DNA from: Holdemania massiliensis
GTDB taxonomy: Bacteria > Bacillota_I > Bacilli_A > Erysipelotrichales > Erysipelotrichaceae
Direction of reading: 5' to 3'
Assembly: GCF_022440805.1 (NCBI RefSeq)
Contig: NZ_JAKNTK010000001.1
Coordinates: 372,001 to 436,000, forward strand
Length of the DNA: 64,000 nt
Each line of letters begins with the position of its first letter. Within the stretch, counting starts at the first letter, position 1. Positions 27,364 through 36,387 of this stretch are shown piece by piece. The translations under genes were made by a program, and so were the position numbers. A model generated the notes under the pieces. That model ran no database searches, was not told the origin of the DNA, and was given only the letters and a program-made list of their open reading frames with translations.

Positions 27364-30300
27364 ATGAATTCCAAGGCCCTGGAGTGTTCAAAATCAATAC
27401 AGAGCGGGAAATGGCTGCAGATCGAGTATGACAACACCACCGATCAGAAGCGGACATTTTTTTGGATCGCGATTGAAGATATTGAACCGCAGACCCGGAA
27501 GATGAAAGTTAAAATGTTCAATCCGGAAAAATCCATGGACGTCATGGACGCGACGGTTTATTTTGATAAAATTTTGGCGGCGCGGGTCATTGAGAGCACA
27601 ACATTTCCGCTGCAGGAAGCCTTGATTGACAAAATCCGCATACATTATAATGACTTTGATTTTTTGGAATATACCGGCATTAATGAACGGGTACTTGGCT
27701 ATTACCGCCAATGCTACCTTTTAGATCAGGATACCTCCGTTCACAGCTATGCTCTGGTGGAGGGACTGGATCCGGAGATTCTGAAGAAAAATACGATGCC
27801 GTTAGCCCCGGCGCAGTTTGATCAGATGGTGCGCCAGCTGCAGAATGAGCTGCGTTTACAGCGCCGGCGTCAGGCTCCGGCCTGGCTGAAGCTGGCGATC
27901 AACGTGCTTTCGCTGCAGCGCCGGGACGGCATGATTCCGATTGTTTACCGGGATCTGCTTTTGGATCTCGTTCACCGCAAACTGATTGTTTCTCCTGACT
28001 TGGGTTTCAACATCAAGGTCAGCGATGAGGAAGATCAGCCGCGGTTTCTGCTTCAACGATACCTGGACTGTTCAGCGGCTGAGTTTATTGACCGCTATCC
28101 GAGTCAGCCGCAGAGCATGAGCGAACAGATCGCTGTTAACTGCAGCCGTGGAGAAACCGTCGATGAACGCCCATATCTGTTTGAACTTCGACGGCGCATG
28201 AATATTAACATTGAAACAGAATACAATGAAATTCAGAATCAGATGCAGAATCAGACGCTTTGTGCTCCGTTAAAAGCTTTTTTCGGTATGCCGGAAAAGG
28301 TCAGCCGACGCCGGAAGCTGCCGATTCTGACGCTGGGTTCTCAGGTCAATATCAATCAATACCGCGCCATTTATAATGCGATGAATCAGGATGTCGTCTA
28401 TGTCCAAGGGCCGCCGGGCACGGGCAAAAGTGCGACGATTGTCAACGTGCTGCTTTCGTGTTTTCTCAACGATCAAACGGCTTTGATCGTTTCCAATAAC
28501 AATGAAGCGATTGACAACCTTGACCGCAAGCTGAGCTCGCTGGAAAGCGAGTATCAGCGGATTTCATTTCCGATTCTGCGCTTAGGCTCCAATCAGCGAA
28601 TTGAAGAAGCGCTCATTCAAATTAAATTGCTTTGCGATCAAGCCCGTGCGCAACCTCCAACCCGCGAAGAACGGGAAGAACTCAAAGCGTTAACAAAGAA
28701 GCTTTCCGGCAGCCGGAAGCAGAAAAATCAACTTTTGGAACAGATCGAAACCCGCCTGGAACTTGATGAGCAAATCGAATCTTTGGAAGGGGTGCTGCAG
28801 GAGCTGCGCTTAAGTGGAAAGCAGGAACCGAGCGCGCAGATGACGGCTATGGCGATCGAAACACAGCTGGCTGAACTGCAGCGGCAGCGTCAGGCACTCG
28901 CCGGCGTGAGTGAAGATGAGATCCAAGCTGCCCAATCCCCGCAGGAAGTTCTGCGTTTTCTCTATTTAAAATCCAAAATCAGACTGCAGCACCTTCTGTC
29001 TAGTAAAAATGAACGCCTGAAAGAAATTGTATCGATGAACAATCAGGAAGATCGGTTCTTGGAATTTCGAGCGCTGATTCAGCAGCGGGAAGGTCTGCAG
29101 CAGCTGTTGGATTGTTTCCCGTTCTTGATTTCGACGAATGTTTCCTGCAGCAAGCTGGCCAATGCGGAACCGATCTTTGATCTGATGATCATGGATGAAG
29201 CCGGACAGTGCAGCAATCCGCTCTCCCTGCTGCCGATGGCACGCTGCCGGCGGGCGCTGTTTGTCGGCGATCCCAGTCAGCTGCAGCCGGTGATCACGCT
29301 GCCTTCTTCCCGCAATATCCGTCTGGTCTGGGACTACGATATTCCTCAGGCTTATGATTATAAGATGAATTCGATTCTCAGCACGATGCTAAAGGTCGAT
29401 ACACTCTCCAAATTTATTCTGCTGAAGCATCACTACCGCTGTGCAGATCCGATCATCGCGTTTTCCAATCAGAAGTATTACGGTGGGGAACTGGTGTTGA
29501 GCGGACCGGCAAGTTCAGAGGATGCGCTGACGCTGGTTGATGTGCAGTCAACGCCGCAGACCCAGAAAAATGTAGCGATGGAGGAGGTCGCAGAAGTCGT
29601 GCGGCAGATCCGATCGCACCCGCAGAAGGAGATTGCGGTGATCACGCCGTTTCGCCGTCAGGCGCAGATGATCCAGCGGGTTCTGTCAGATCAGAAGCTG
29701 GATTATGTGAAGGTGGGAACGATCCACACCTTCCAGGGAGATGAAAAGGATACCGTGATCCTGAGCTGCGCGCTGACCGAATCCACATCACAGGGAACCT
29801 TTGATTGGGTAAAAAACAATCAGGAGCTGATCAATGTCGGGGTGACCCGGGCCAAGCAGCACTTTACGATGATTGCCGACCGCAGTCAGATCGCCCGGCT
29901 TTCCCAAGGTAAAAGCAATGATCTGCTGGAGCTGATGCAGTATGTTGGAAAGCAGGGAAAAACACAGATCAGCGCGCGGGAAAGTCAGCTGTTTCAATCA
30001 AAGGTAAAGAACTTCAAATATTTCAATACCGCGGCGGAAGAGGAATTTCTAAAGACCCTGCTGCACATCAAATCGGTCTTTGGTCAGATTCTGGTTGAAC
30101 AGAAGGTCAAAATTACTGATGTTTTAAAGGTGGATGCCAGTGATCGAAAACTGTTTACCTATGGCAATCAGGCACACTTTGATTTCGTGATCTATGACTT
30201 AAGCCATCGTCCGCTGCTGGCGGTTGAGGTTGGCGGAACCGAGCATTTCAGCGACGCTAAAGTTCGCAGCCGGGATCAGAAGAAACGTCAGATCTGCGAT

Positions 30301-30393
30301 GCCCATCAGCTTCGGCTGATCACGATCCGTAACGATTATGTCCGCCGTTACACCTTTATCAAAGAATCAATACTGGAAGCGCTGGGCGAATAA
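27364..30393 (+). CDS. Superfamily 1 (UPF1/DNA2-like) helicase with C-terminal DUF2726-like nuclease domain
   Basis: The 1,009-residue product has Walker A GPPGTGKS (349-356), Walker B MDEAGQC (D611/E612) and the late helicase motifs VGDPSQLQPV, TIHTFQGDEKD and NVGVTRAK. A coiled coil lies near 425-520. The last ~110 residues contain HFDFVIYD (D940) and LLAVEVGGTEH (E956), matching DUF2726, which has a PD-(D/E)XK-like core. The N-terminal ~300 residues are unassigned. It may act in DNA/RNA processing or phage defence; there is no direct evidence. GAGGAG precedes the ATG, and the XRE gene follows after 44 bp. Confidence 0.85.
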   Translation: MNSKALECSKSIQSGKWLQIEYDNTTDQKRTFFWIAIEDIEPQTRKMKVKMFNPEKSMDVMDATVYFDKILAARVIESTTFPLQEALIDKIRIHYNDFDFLEYTGINERVLGYYRQCYLLDQDTSVHSYALVEGLDPEILKKNTMPLAPAQFDQMVRQLQNELRLQRRRQAPAWLKLAINVLSLQRRDGMIPIVYRDLLLDLVHRKLIVSPDLGFNIKVSDEEDQPRFLLQRYLDCSAAEFIDRYPSQPQSMSEQIAVNCSRGETVDERPYLFELRRRMNINIETEYNEIQNQMQNQTLCAPLKAFFGMPEKVSRRRKLPILTLGSQVNINQYRAIYNAMNQDVVYVQGPPGTGKSATIVNVLLSCFLNDQTALIVSNNNEAIDNLDRKLSSLESEYQRISFPILRLGSNQRIEEALIQIKLLCDQARAQPPTREEREELKALTKKLSGSRKQKNQLLEQIETRLELDEQIESLEGVLQELRLSGKQEPSAQMTAMAIETQLAELQRQRQALAGVSEDEIQAAQSPQEVLRFLYLKSKIRLQHLLSSKNERLKEIVSMNNQEDRFLEFRALIQQREGLQQLLDCFPFLISTNVSCSKLANAEPIFDLMIMDEAGQCSNPLSLLPMARCRRALFVGDPSQLQPVITLPSSRNIRLVWDYDIPQAYDYKMNSILSTMLKVDTLSKFILLKHHYRCADPIIAFSNQKYYGGELVLSGPASSEDALTLVDVQSTPQTQKNVAMEEVAEVVRQIRSHPQKEIAVITPFRRQAQMIQRVLSDQKLDYVKVGTIHTFQGDEKDTVILSCALTESTSQGTFDWVKNNQELINVGVTRAKQHFTMIADRSQIARLSQGKSNDLLELMQYVGKQGKTQISARESQLFQSKVKNFKYFNTAAEEEFLKTLLHIKSVFGQILVEQKVKITDVLKVDASDRKLFTYGNQAHFDFVIYDLSHRPLLAVEVGGTEHFSDAKVRSRDQKKRQICDAHQLRLITIRNDYVRRYTFIKESILEALGE

Positions 30394-30437
30394 CGCAGCG
30401 AAACTCATTTGCAAATCGAGGAACAGGAGGTGAAGAT

Positions 30438-31763
30438 ATGCAGGAAGAAGCTAAACAGAAGGCGGGTCTGTTGATCGGCATTCATCGCCGTCGGCGGCTC
30501 AAGGAAGATCCGGGCGGAGGCTGGACACAGGATCAGTTTATTCTGGATGCGCTGACCGGCGAGGCTATTTGTTCCCGAATGACGTTATATAAATTAGAAC
30601 AGGGACAGGGGATTCAGGATGAAGATCGGCTGGAGCTGCTTTTACGAAAACTTGATGAAACACCGCTAAAACAGCCAGAGCGGATCCTGAAGGATCAGGC
30701 TTTAATTCAACGCTTAAAGCAGGCCTACGACGCCATGGATTTGGCCGCGCTGGCTGCCTTGTATGCCGAGATTGAAGCTTTGCCGCCTACTGATCAGGTG
30801 ATCCTCAAAGAAACGCAGTCCTGCCTGAGATTGATTGTCGAACATCTTGCGTTTGCCGATGTGCCGCCGGATAAACGGCTGTATATTGAGTATCGCAAAG
30901 GGGATGCGAAGCTGAAGGAACAGGTTTCGGCGATGTTGGATCTGGCTCAGGTGCTGGATGAGGATTTGTATGCTATGCTGATCAGCGTCTTCTGGCAGAT
31001 CAATCTGAATCAATGGTCAGACTGGAAATTGTCAGAAACGCTGCTGGTTCGTTTAGAGCAGTGCCAGCGGCAGGACGGGATCTGGCTGTACCGCAAAGGG
31101 GCGTTTCTTTCGGCGCTCAACCGCAAAGCGGAAGCCTTGGATTGTTTGAATGCCGTGCTGAAGAGTTCTTATTTGCTTCCGGATGCCGTCCGTGCGATCT
31201 CGGAAATTCTGCGTTTTCGGATCTGGAAACAGTTAGACCAAAACGATGCTTTCCGCCAGAGTCCGGCTTTTGAACAGACATTGCTTTCCCTGCCGAACGA
31301 TCTGACAAGCCAGGGGTGGATGGAACTGGGCCTGTGTCTGTGTGAGGGGGATGAACAAAGCGGCGTCCAGCGAATTGAACGAGCATTGCTTCAGGCACCG
31401 TATCTGGCTCTGTTCTATCTGCCGCACCTCGATCGCTGCCCGTTGGATTTTTCTGTTGTCCTAAGAACAGCAGCGGCCTATCTGGATGCCTGGACGAGTC
31501 CCGGAACAGGGGCGATCTATCGTTATTATCAGGCAAAGCATCAAAAAGAAGCACCGATCTCGTTGCAGCAGCGTATCCTGAAAGAAATCCTGCCGCAGAT
31601 GGAAGATACCGTTTATCGTCCGCAGGAGTTGATTCCCATCCTGCATGATGAGCTCTTAGCGTTGGTACAGAAAACTGGAAGCTATAAGGGATTGGCAGAC
31701 TTTGAGTTAGCTGTGAAAAGACGCAAGCCATCTTTGAATCGCAGTTTTGGCATGTCGGGATAA
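30438..31763 (+). CDS. XRE-family (Rgg/MutR-like) regulator with helical repeat domain
   Basis: The 441-residue product has an N-terminal helix-turn-helix (about 10-70) with WTQDQFILDALTG and RMTLYKLEQG. About 350 residues of TPR-like helical repeats follow, as in peptide-sensing Rgg/PlcR regulators. ACAGGAGGTG upstream of the ATG supports the start. It is 44 bp downstream of the helicase gene, so may be co-transcribed. No small peptide gene was found nearby; a peptide ligand is only an analogy. Confidence 0.75.
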   Translation: MQEEAKQKAGLLIGIHRRRRLKEDPGGGWTQDQFILDALTGEAICSRMTLYKLEQGQGIQDEDRLELLLRKLDETPLKQPERILKDQALIQRLKQAYDAMDLAALAALYAEIEALPPTDQVILKETQSCLRLIVEHLAFADVPPDKRLYIEYRKGDAKLKEQVSAMLDLAQVLDEDLYAMLISVFWQINLNQWSDWKLSETLLVRLEQCQRQDGIWLYRKGAFLSALNRKAEALDCLNAVLKSSYLLPDAVRAISEILRFRIWKQLDQNDAFRQSPAFEQTLLSLPNDLTSQGWMELGLCLCEGDEQSGVQRIERALLQAPYLALFYLPHLDRCPLDFSVVLRTAAAYLDAWTSPGTGAIYRYYQAKHQKEAPISLQQRILKEILPQMEDTVYRPQELIPILHDELLALVQKTGSYKGLADFELAVKRRKPSLNRSFGMSG

Positions 31764-31807
31764 AACGGCGCAGACTGGCAATAACAATCAAGGAAGCAAA
31801 GGAGAAA

Positions 31808-32272
31808 ATGATGAATAAATTACCCCCAATCGCTAAAGTTTATGAAGCGCTGAGTGCTGTTGCCGACCAGCGCGTGGAGATGCATGCTGATCATGCGATC
31901 GTGACTTCCTCCGATCATACGAAGGACTACACTGTAAAATTCTTGCCGGACGGCTATTCCAGCAATGACAATGCCACGCTTTGGCAGCATTATCCTGGCT
32001 ATCCTATTTTGGCGGTGATGATCATTCAGGGAAAGCTGAAGTCCAATCCAAAATGTTTGCCTTGGTTTCAGGCCGTGAATTGGAAGCAACTGAATACCCA
32101 GGCTAAAAATGATTATGACAAAGCAATTTCCGTCTTTCTTCAGCCCTTTTCCAAAACCATTCAAGATCAGATTGTGAGTGAAGTTCAGAACTTGTTTGAT
32201 CAGCTGAGTTCGATGGAGATCACGGTGAAGGGCAATCGTGCCCCGCGCAGTCAGGAAAGCAGAACAAAATAA
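31808..32272 (+). CDS. Conserved hypothetical protein
   Basis: The 154-residue soluble product contains VKFLPDGYSSNDNATLWQHYPGYP in its first half, with no motif I recognise. AAAGGAG lies before the tandem ATGs at 31808 and 31811. It follows the XRE gene by 44 bp and could be the end of that operon. The function is unknown. Confidence 0.65.
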   Translation: MMNKLPPIAKVYEALSAVADQRVEMHADHAIVTSSDHTKDYTVKFLPDGYSSNDNATLWQHYPGYPILAVMIIQGKLKSNPKCLPWFQAVNWKQLNTQAKNDYDKAISVFLQPFSKTIQDQIVSEVQNLFDQLSSMEITVKGNRAPRSQESRTK

Positions 32273-32433
32273 AAATTAGCCAAATCATGATTTACCAAAT
32301 CGTACTTGACTAAATAAACTCGCTGCTTTATAGCGTGATTCATCTAAACGGCCAGTGGAAAGGGAAAGATATAAAGAATTGGAATAAAGGATGCGGGATC
32401 ATCGTTATTATGACTTCGATTCTTGTCTGAGAC

Positions 32434-32462
32434 TTGTCCCCATAAAAGAAATGTGATATAAT
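32434..32462 (+). promoter_or_regulatory. Promoter of the ArsR gene
   Basis: TTGTCC (32434-32439), 17-bp spacer, TATAAT ending at 32462. Confidence 0.75.
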
Positions 32463-32464
32463 GC

Positions 32465-32480
32465 GTTTAAACATATAAAC
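32465..32480 (+). promoter_or_regulatory. ArsR operator, copy 1
   Basis: GTTTAAACATATAAAC lies immediately downstream of the -10 box, over the expected transcription start. The same 16-mer occurs inverted at 32850-32865. Confidence 0.7.
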
Positions 32481-32497
32481 TTATAGAAGGAGCGTCT

Positions 32498-32809
32498 ATG
32501 AGCAGAAAAACGATGCTTTGCATGAAAGAGTGCGCGCCGATCTTTGCAATGCTTCAAGATCCAAGACGGCAGGAGATTACTCAGCTTTTATTTGAAAACC
32601 GGGAATTAAGCGTTACTGCACTGACGGAGAAATTGGCGCTGTCCCGACCAGCGGTTTCACATCATCTGAAACTGCTGCTTGACGCCGGTTTGGTTCAAGT
32701 TCGGCAGGAAGGCAAAGAAAGATATTATCAGCTGAAGCTGAAACCGGCGCTGGACCGGCTAAAAAAGCTGACAGCTTCGATCGAAAATGATATGGAACAA
32801 ATGAAGTAA
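32498..32809 (+). CDS. ArsR-family transcriptional repressor
   Basis: The 103-residue winged-helix protein has RRQEITQLLFENRELSV, then SRPAVSHHLKLLLDAGLV, the standard ArsR recognition helix region. GAAGGAG precedes the ATG. There is no CxC metal site in the alpha-3 helix, so a metal ligand is not evident. Shared 16-bp operators before this gene and the hydrolase gene indicate autoregulation and control of the neighbour. Confidence 0.9.
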   Translation: MSRKTMLCMKECAPIFAMLQDPRRQEITQLLFENRELSVTALTEKLALSRPAVSHHLKLLLDAGLVQVRQEGKERYYQLKLKPALDRLKKLTASIENDMEQMK

Positions 32810-32812
32810 AAG

Positions 32813-32832
32813 GACACCTCATAATGAGGTGT
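32813..32832 (+). terminator. Hairpin after ArsR gene
   Basis: ACACCTC and GAGGTGT arms around ATAAT; the following T run is weak, so it may be only a partial terminator. Confidence 0.45.
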
Positions 32833-32849
32833 TTGCTTTAAAGTAATAG

Positions 32850-32865
32850 GTTTATATGTTTAAAC
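32850..32865 (-). promoter_or_regulatory. ArsR operator, copy 2 (inverted)
   Basis: GTTTATATGTTTAAAC is the exact reverse complement of the 16-mer at 32465-32480. It lies just upstream of the hydrolase gene. Confidence 0.7.
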
Positions 32866-32887
32866 TTATTATAAAAAGGAGAAGCAA

Positions 32888-33856
32888 ATGAATTATTCTG
32901 AACAAGCTCAATGGCAGACGATTATGCGTTGTCTGCCGCAATCTTATCAACTGTCGCCGCTGGATTTGCCGCAGGAGGAACACTGGAACTGGCATGAAAA
33001 TCAGATTCATCTGGACACCTATCGAAATGCACAGGCAAGTGCTAAAATTATTTTATTTCATGGCGTTGGTACCAACGGTCGTCAGATGACGACGATCATC
33101 GGCAGGCCGCTGGCTTTAGACGGCTATGAAGTTATCGCTTTGGATATGCCGCTTTATGGCGTGACCTCCATTTGTCAGAAAAAAACCGTCAGTTATGAAG
33201 ACTGGGTTCAGCTGGGCAGCGATTACATTGATTATGAACTTAGCCGGGATTCACGTCCGATCTTTCTATACGGTTTATCGGCTGGCGGGATGGAAACTTA
33301 TCATGTGGCCTGCAAAAACAAGCATGTCCAAGGGATCATCGGCATGACATTTTTAGATCAAAGAGATCAGCAGGTGCGCAGAGAAACGACACGGAACGCC
33401 TTTTGGGCTGCGGTGGGCACACCTCTGGCGGGTTTGTCAGTGAGGCTGGGATTGGGCAAGCTGAAAATGAAGATGTCAGTTTGCTCAAAAATGTCGGCAC
33501 TGTGCAATGATCAAGAATGTCTGAAAGCTATGCTGAAAGATAAAACATCGGCCGGCAATGCTGTTCCGATGAAGTTTATTCATTCCTATATGACTTACAA
33601 GCCGGAAATTGAACCGGAAGAATTTGACCGCTGTCCCATCCTGCTGACTCAGCCGGAAATGGATCGTTGGACACCGCTTCACTTAAGTCAATTGTTTTTG
33701 CAGCGAATTCAGCATGTGCCGGTAACAATAAAAATTCTTGCCAACGGCGGTCACTATCCGATTGAAGAAACTGCACTTCAACAGCTGCATGACGCCATTT
33801 CTGAGTTTCTTTCAAACCTGCTAGAAAAACCTTCGGGTTCTTCGCTGGAAAGATGA
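32888..33856 (+). CDS. Alpha/beta hydrolase
   Basis: The 322-residue product has an oxyanion region FHGVGTNG, nucleophile elbow GLSAGG, a late DRWTPL acidic loop, and GGHYPIEE for the catalytic His. No signal peptide is present. AAAGGAG precedes the ATG. It lies behind an ArsR operator identical to that of the ArsR gene, so it is probably part of that small regulon. The substrate is unknown. Confidence 0.85.
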   Translation: MNYSEQAQWQTIMRCLPQSYQLSPLDLPQEEHWNWHENQIHLDTYRNAQASAKIILFHGVGTNGRQMTTIIGRPLALDGYEVIALDMPLYGVTSICQKKTVSYEDWVQLGSDYIDYELSRDSRPIFLYGLSAGGMETYHVACKNKHVQGIIGMTFLDQRDQQVRRETTRNAFWAAVGTPLAGLSVRLGLGKLKMKMSVCSKMSALCNDQECLKAMLKDKTSAGNAVPMKFIHSYMTYKPEIEPEEFDRCPILLTQPEMDRWTPLHLSQLFLQRIQHVPVTIKILANGGHYPIEETALQQLHDAISEFLSNLLEKPSGSSLER

Positions 33857-34002
33857 ATTAAGAATGACTGGAGGGAAATATCAGACTTCACTGCCTGCAT
33901 GACGATAAATACCCGTTTGATCAGGTTTAAAATACGCTGCGACAAAGTGACAAATTCAAAAAAATCATGGATCATCCACGAATTGCAGATCAATGAATAA
34001 TC

Positions 34003-34026
34003 GGCGGATTTTTTTAATCCGCTTTT
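34003..34026 (+). terminator. Hairpin with T-rich loop before MFS gene
   Basis: GCGGATT (34004-34010) and AATCCGC (34016-34022) enclose TTTTT and are followed by TTTT. It may be a terminator for the hydrolase or an operator. Confidence 0.45.
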
Positions 34027-34054
34027 GGTATAGTCAGTGTGGGTGATGATTTCA

Positions 34055-35338
34055 ATGAAAGAAACGAAACAAAACTTAGAAGTTCAGGAAGCCAGAAAAT
34101 CCAAGAAAGGGGCACTGCTGCGCAACCGCAGCTATTTACTGCTGCTGCAGGGCAACCTGTTTTCAGGCTTCGGCGATGTCCTTTTCAGTATTGCAGCCGG
34201 AATCTGGGTTTATCAAGAAACAGGCTCCACGATGATGATGAGTCTGATGAGCTCGATTTCGATGGCAGTTTCCGTTTTGGTAACGCCGCTGTTAGGCCCT
34301 TATATTGATCGAAAAAGCAAGAAAACAATCATGGTTTCGATGGATACGCTGCGCGGGGTAGCCTTGCTTGCAGCAGGGCTGTGGGTTTGGGGCCAATCGC
34401 TGTCCGTTCCGGTTTTAATTCTGTGTGCTGTTTTGATGGCGCTGTGCAACGCTTTGTTCACACCGGCGGCCACGGCGGCGTTTGCGCTGGTCGTTTCCCG
34501 CAGTGAATTCATGCAGGCGCAGTCATGGAATACCGGCTTGTTTCTTCTGATCAATCTGAGCGGCAAGGGCATCAGCAGTTTGCTGGCACTGAGCTTTGGT
34601 CCGGCTGGGTTATTGATGGTAAACGGGATTCTCTATCTGCTTTCGGCAGTTTCAGAATGCTTTATCACGCTGCGCAAAACGGAATTACCAGCGCCCGAAT
34701 CGCACGCCTTTATCGCGGACTTTAAAGCAGGACTTCAGGTGACGTTCGGCAATTCTTCCCTGCGGACGCTTCTGGCTCTGCTCGTTCTGTGGAATATTTT
34801 GATTCCGGGCTTATCTTCGGTCTTGCTGCCCTTTTTGCAGCAGAAAGGCCTGACCGATGAATTTTACAGCTTATATCTGACCTGCGGCAGTATCGGTGCG
34901 GTGGCCGGAACGCTGATTCCAGGAATTCTGCCGGCTTCGGTTCGGGATAAATTATGCAGCCTGATGCCGATGGCGCTGGGGTGTTTGGCGGGAATTGTGA
35001 TTGCGCTAAGCCGCAGTCCGATTGTCTTATGCCTTGCCTATCTGCTTACAAATTTGCTGAATTCGGTAGGCAACATCATCGTTTCCTCGGCGATGATCTT
35101 AGGCTGTGACGAAGCGCTGCGCGGACGGTTCCTGTCGCTGCAGACCGCTTTGTTGACAGCCGGCCGACTGATCTCGACGTTGGCGTTTGGATTTTTCGGT
35201 GAGTTTGTTCCGCTGGCAATTCTCGCGCTGATCGGCGAAGGACTCTGCTTCCTGCTCTATCTGCCGTTTCTGCGCAGCTCTTCCCTAAAAGATTTCCTCA
35301 AACTGGGAGTGAGTGATGAAGCGCAAACCTTGGAATAA
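34055..35338 (+). CDS. MFS-family transporter (probable drug/metabolite exporter)
   Basis: ATG 34055 is preferred to GTG 34037 because GGTGA lies 8 bp upstream. The 427-residue product has about twelve membrane helices and the loop LLGPYIDRKSKK, which corresponds to MFS motif A between helices 2 and 3. The overall pattern resembles macrolide or multidrug exporters (MefA/Cmr type). It is monocistronic, ending at a strong bidirectional terminator. The substrate is unknown. Confidence 0.85.
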   Translation: MKETKQNLEVQEARKSKKGALLRNRSYLLLLQGNLFSGFGDVLFSIAAGIWVYQETGSTMMMSLMSSISMAVSVLVTPLLGPYIDRKSKKTIMVSMDTLRGVALLAAGLWVWGQSLSVPVLILCAVLMALCNALFTPAATAAFALVVSRSEFMQAQSWNTGLFLLINLSGKGISSLLALSFGPAGLLMVNGILYLLSAVSECFITLRKTELPAPESHAFIADFKAGLQVTFGNSSLRTLLALLVLWNILIPGLSSVLLPFLQQKGLTDEFYSLYLTCGSIGAVAGTLIPGILPASVRDKLCSLMPMALGCLAGIVIALSRSPIVLCLAYLLTNLLNSVGNIIVSSAMILGCDEALRGRFLSLQTALLTAGRLISTLAFGFFGEFVPLAILALIGEGLCFLLYLPFLRSSSLKDFLKLGVSDEAQTLE

Positions 35339-35357
35339 ATCAACTTACGACAATCAA

Positions 35358-35397
35358 GAAAAAGCCGCAAATCCATCCTAGGACCTGCGGCTTTTTC
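35358..35397. terminator. Bidirectional terminator between MFS and MBL-fold genes
   Basis: GAAAAAGCCGCA (35358-35369) pairs with TGCGGCTTTTTC (35386-35397), between convergent genes. Confidence 0.88.
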
Positions 35398-35411
35398 ATC
35401 TTCGGTTTTCC

Positions 35412-36227
35412 TTAACAAGCTTTATCGGCGGTATACTTGATATTTCCGGTTTTTCCGTCCAGGCGGTTTTCTTGTTCGTCGACGGCTTGGGCAATGAAGA
35501 ATTCGATACCATGGGTGATAATCTTCTGGCCGCTGGCCCGGCCTTCAAGAATAGCGTCACAGCATTCGATCACATTGCCTAACAGTTCTTTCGGTGAGGT
35601 GAAGGTTCCGTGGTTGCGCAGAATCAAATCATATTGATCCTCAATCCTCTGAATTTTTTCTAAACTTTTTTTGTATGCGGAAACCGTGGATGAGTTTTCA
35701 CCGAACAACAAGACCCCGACGCCGCAGCCATCTCCGAAAATAATCGTGCGTTCCTCGCGGACTAACGGCATCATCATGCCCTGAGTATGTCCCGGACAAG
35801 CGATCATCTGGATGCTTACGCCGCCCAGATCAAAGTCTTGTCCATCCTGGATATCCCGATATTCGCCAGTAAAGTCCGGGCAGTAATCGGCCTGCGGAAT
35901 CGTTTGGTTCTGCGGATCAGCGGAAAACCGTTCAAGTCGGTAACTGCGTGAGGCGTGTTGATGAACAAGCTTCAGATCCGCATGATTCAGGTAGACTTCA
36001 TCAAACCAGCAGGCTCCTGGCGCATGATCAATATGACCGTGGGTTAAAATGACAAACAGCGGTTTGTCCGTCAGGGTTTCCGCATATTCGCGGATGTTGC
36101 CGAAGCCGTTGCAGGTATCCAGCAGGCAGGCTTTTTCCTTTCCTTCCACCAAGTAGCAGCAGACGCCGGTGAAATCGGTAATGCGGGTGATCGCCGGGCT
36201 TAAACGTTGAGATGTATAATAGTTCAT
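35412..36227 (-). CDS. Metallo-beta-lactamase-fold hydrolase
   Basis: The 271-residue product has the metal motif THGHIDH (H63, H65, D67, H68), then CPGHTQG and FGDGCG, the remaining two-metal ligands of the MBL fold. A C-terminal ~50-residue tail follows. No signal peptide is present, so it acts in the cytoplasm, perhaps as a glyoxalase-II-like or lactonase-like hydrolase. AGGAGGAACTG precedes the ATG. It is monocistronic. Confidence 0.88.
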   Translation of the reverse strand: MNYYTSQRLSPAITRITDFTGVCCYLVEGKEKACLLDTCNGFGNIREYAETLTDKPLFVILTHGHIDHAPGACWFDEVYLNHADLKLVHQHASRSYRLERFSADPQNQTIPQADYCPDFTGEYRDIQDGQDFDLGGVSIQMIACPGHTQGMMMPLVREERTIIFGDGCGVGVLLFGENSSTVSAYKKSLEKIQRIEDQYDLILRNHGTFTSPKELLGNVIECCDAILEGRASGQKIITHGIEFFIAQAVDEQENRLDGKTGNIKYTADKAC

Positions 36228-36387
36228 TGACAGTTCCTCCTGTCTTCATTATAGAAAAGTTCAATGATTTTACCATGAGTTTCAGTTCACTAATATTGTG
36301 GAAAAACAGTAAACGAAAATGAAGATCGAACGTTGGATAACTGTTGATGTCCGGAAACGTCCAGCTGCCCTGGCCCTAGAAGCGGAT

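Noticed and set aside
31117..31791. 224-codon minus-strand frame opposite the XRE gene
   Set aside because: Antisense shadow; low-complexity Arg/Pro/Ser-rich product.
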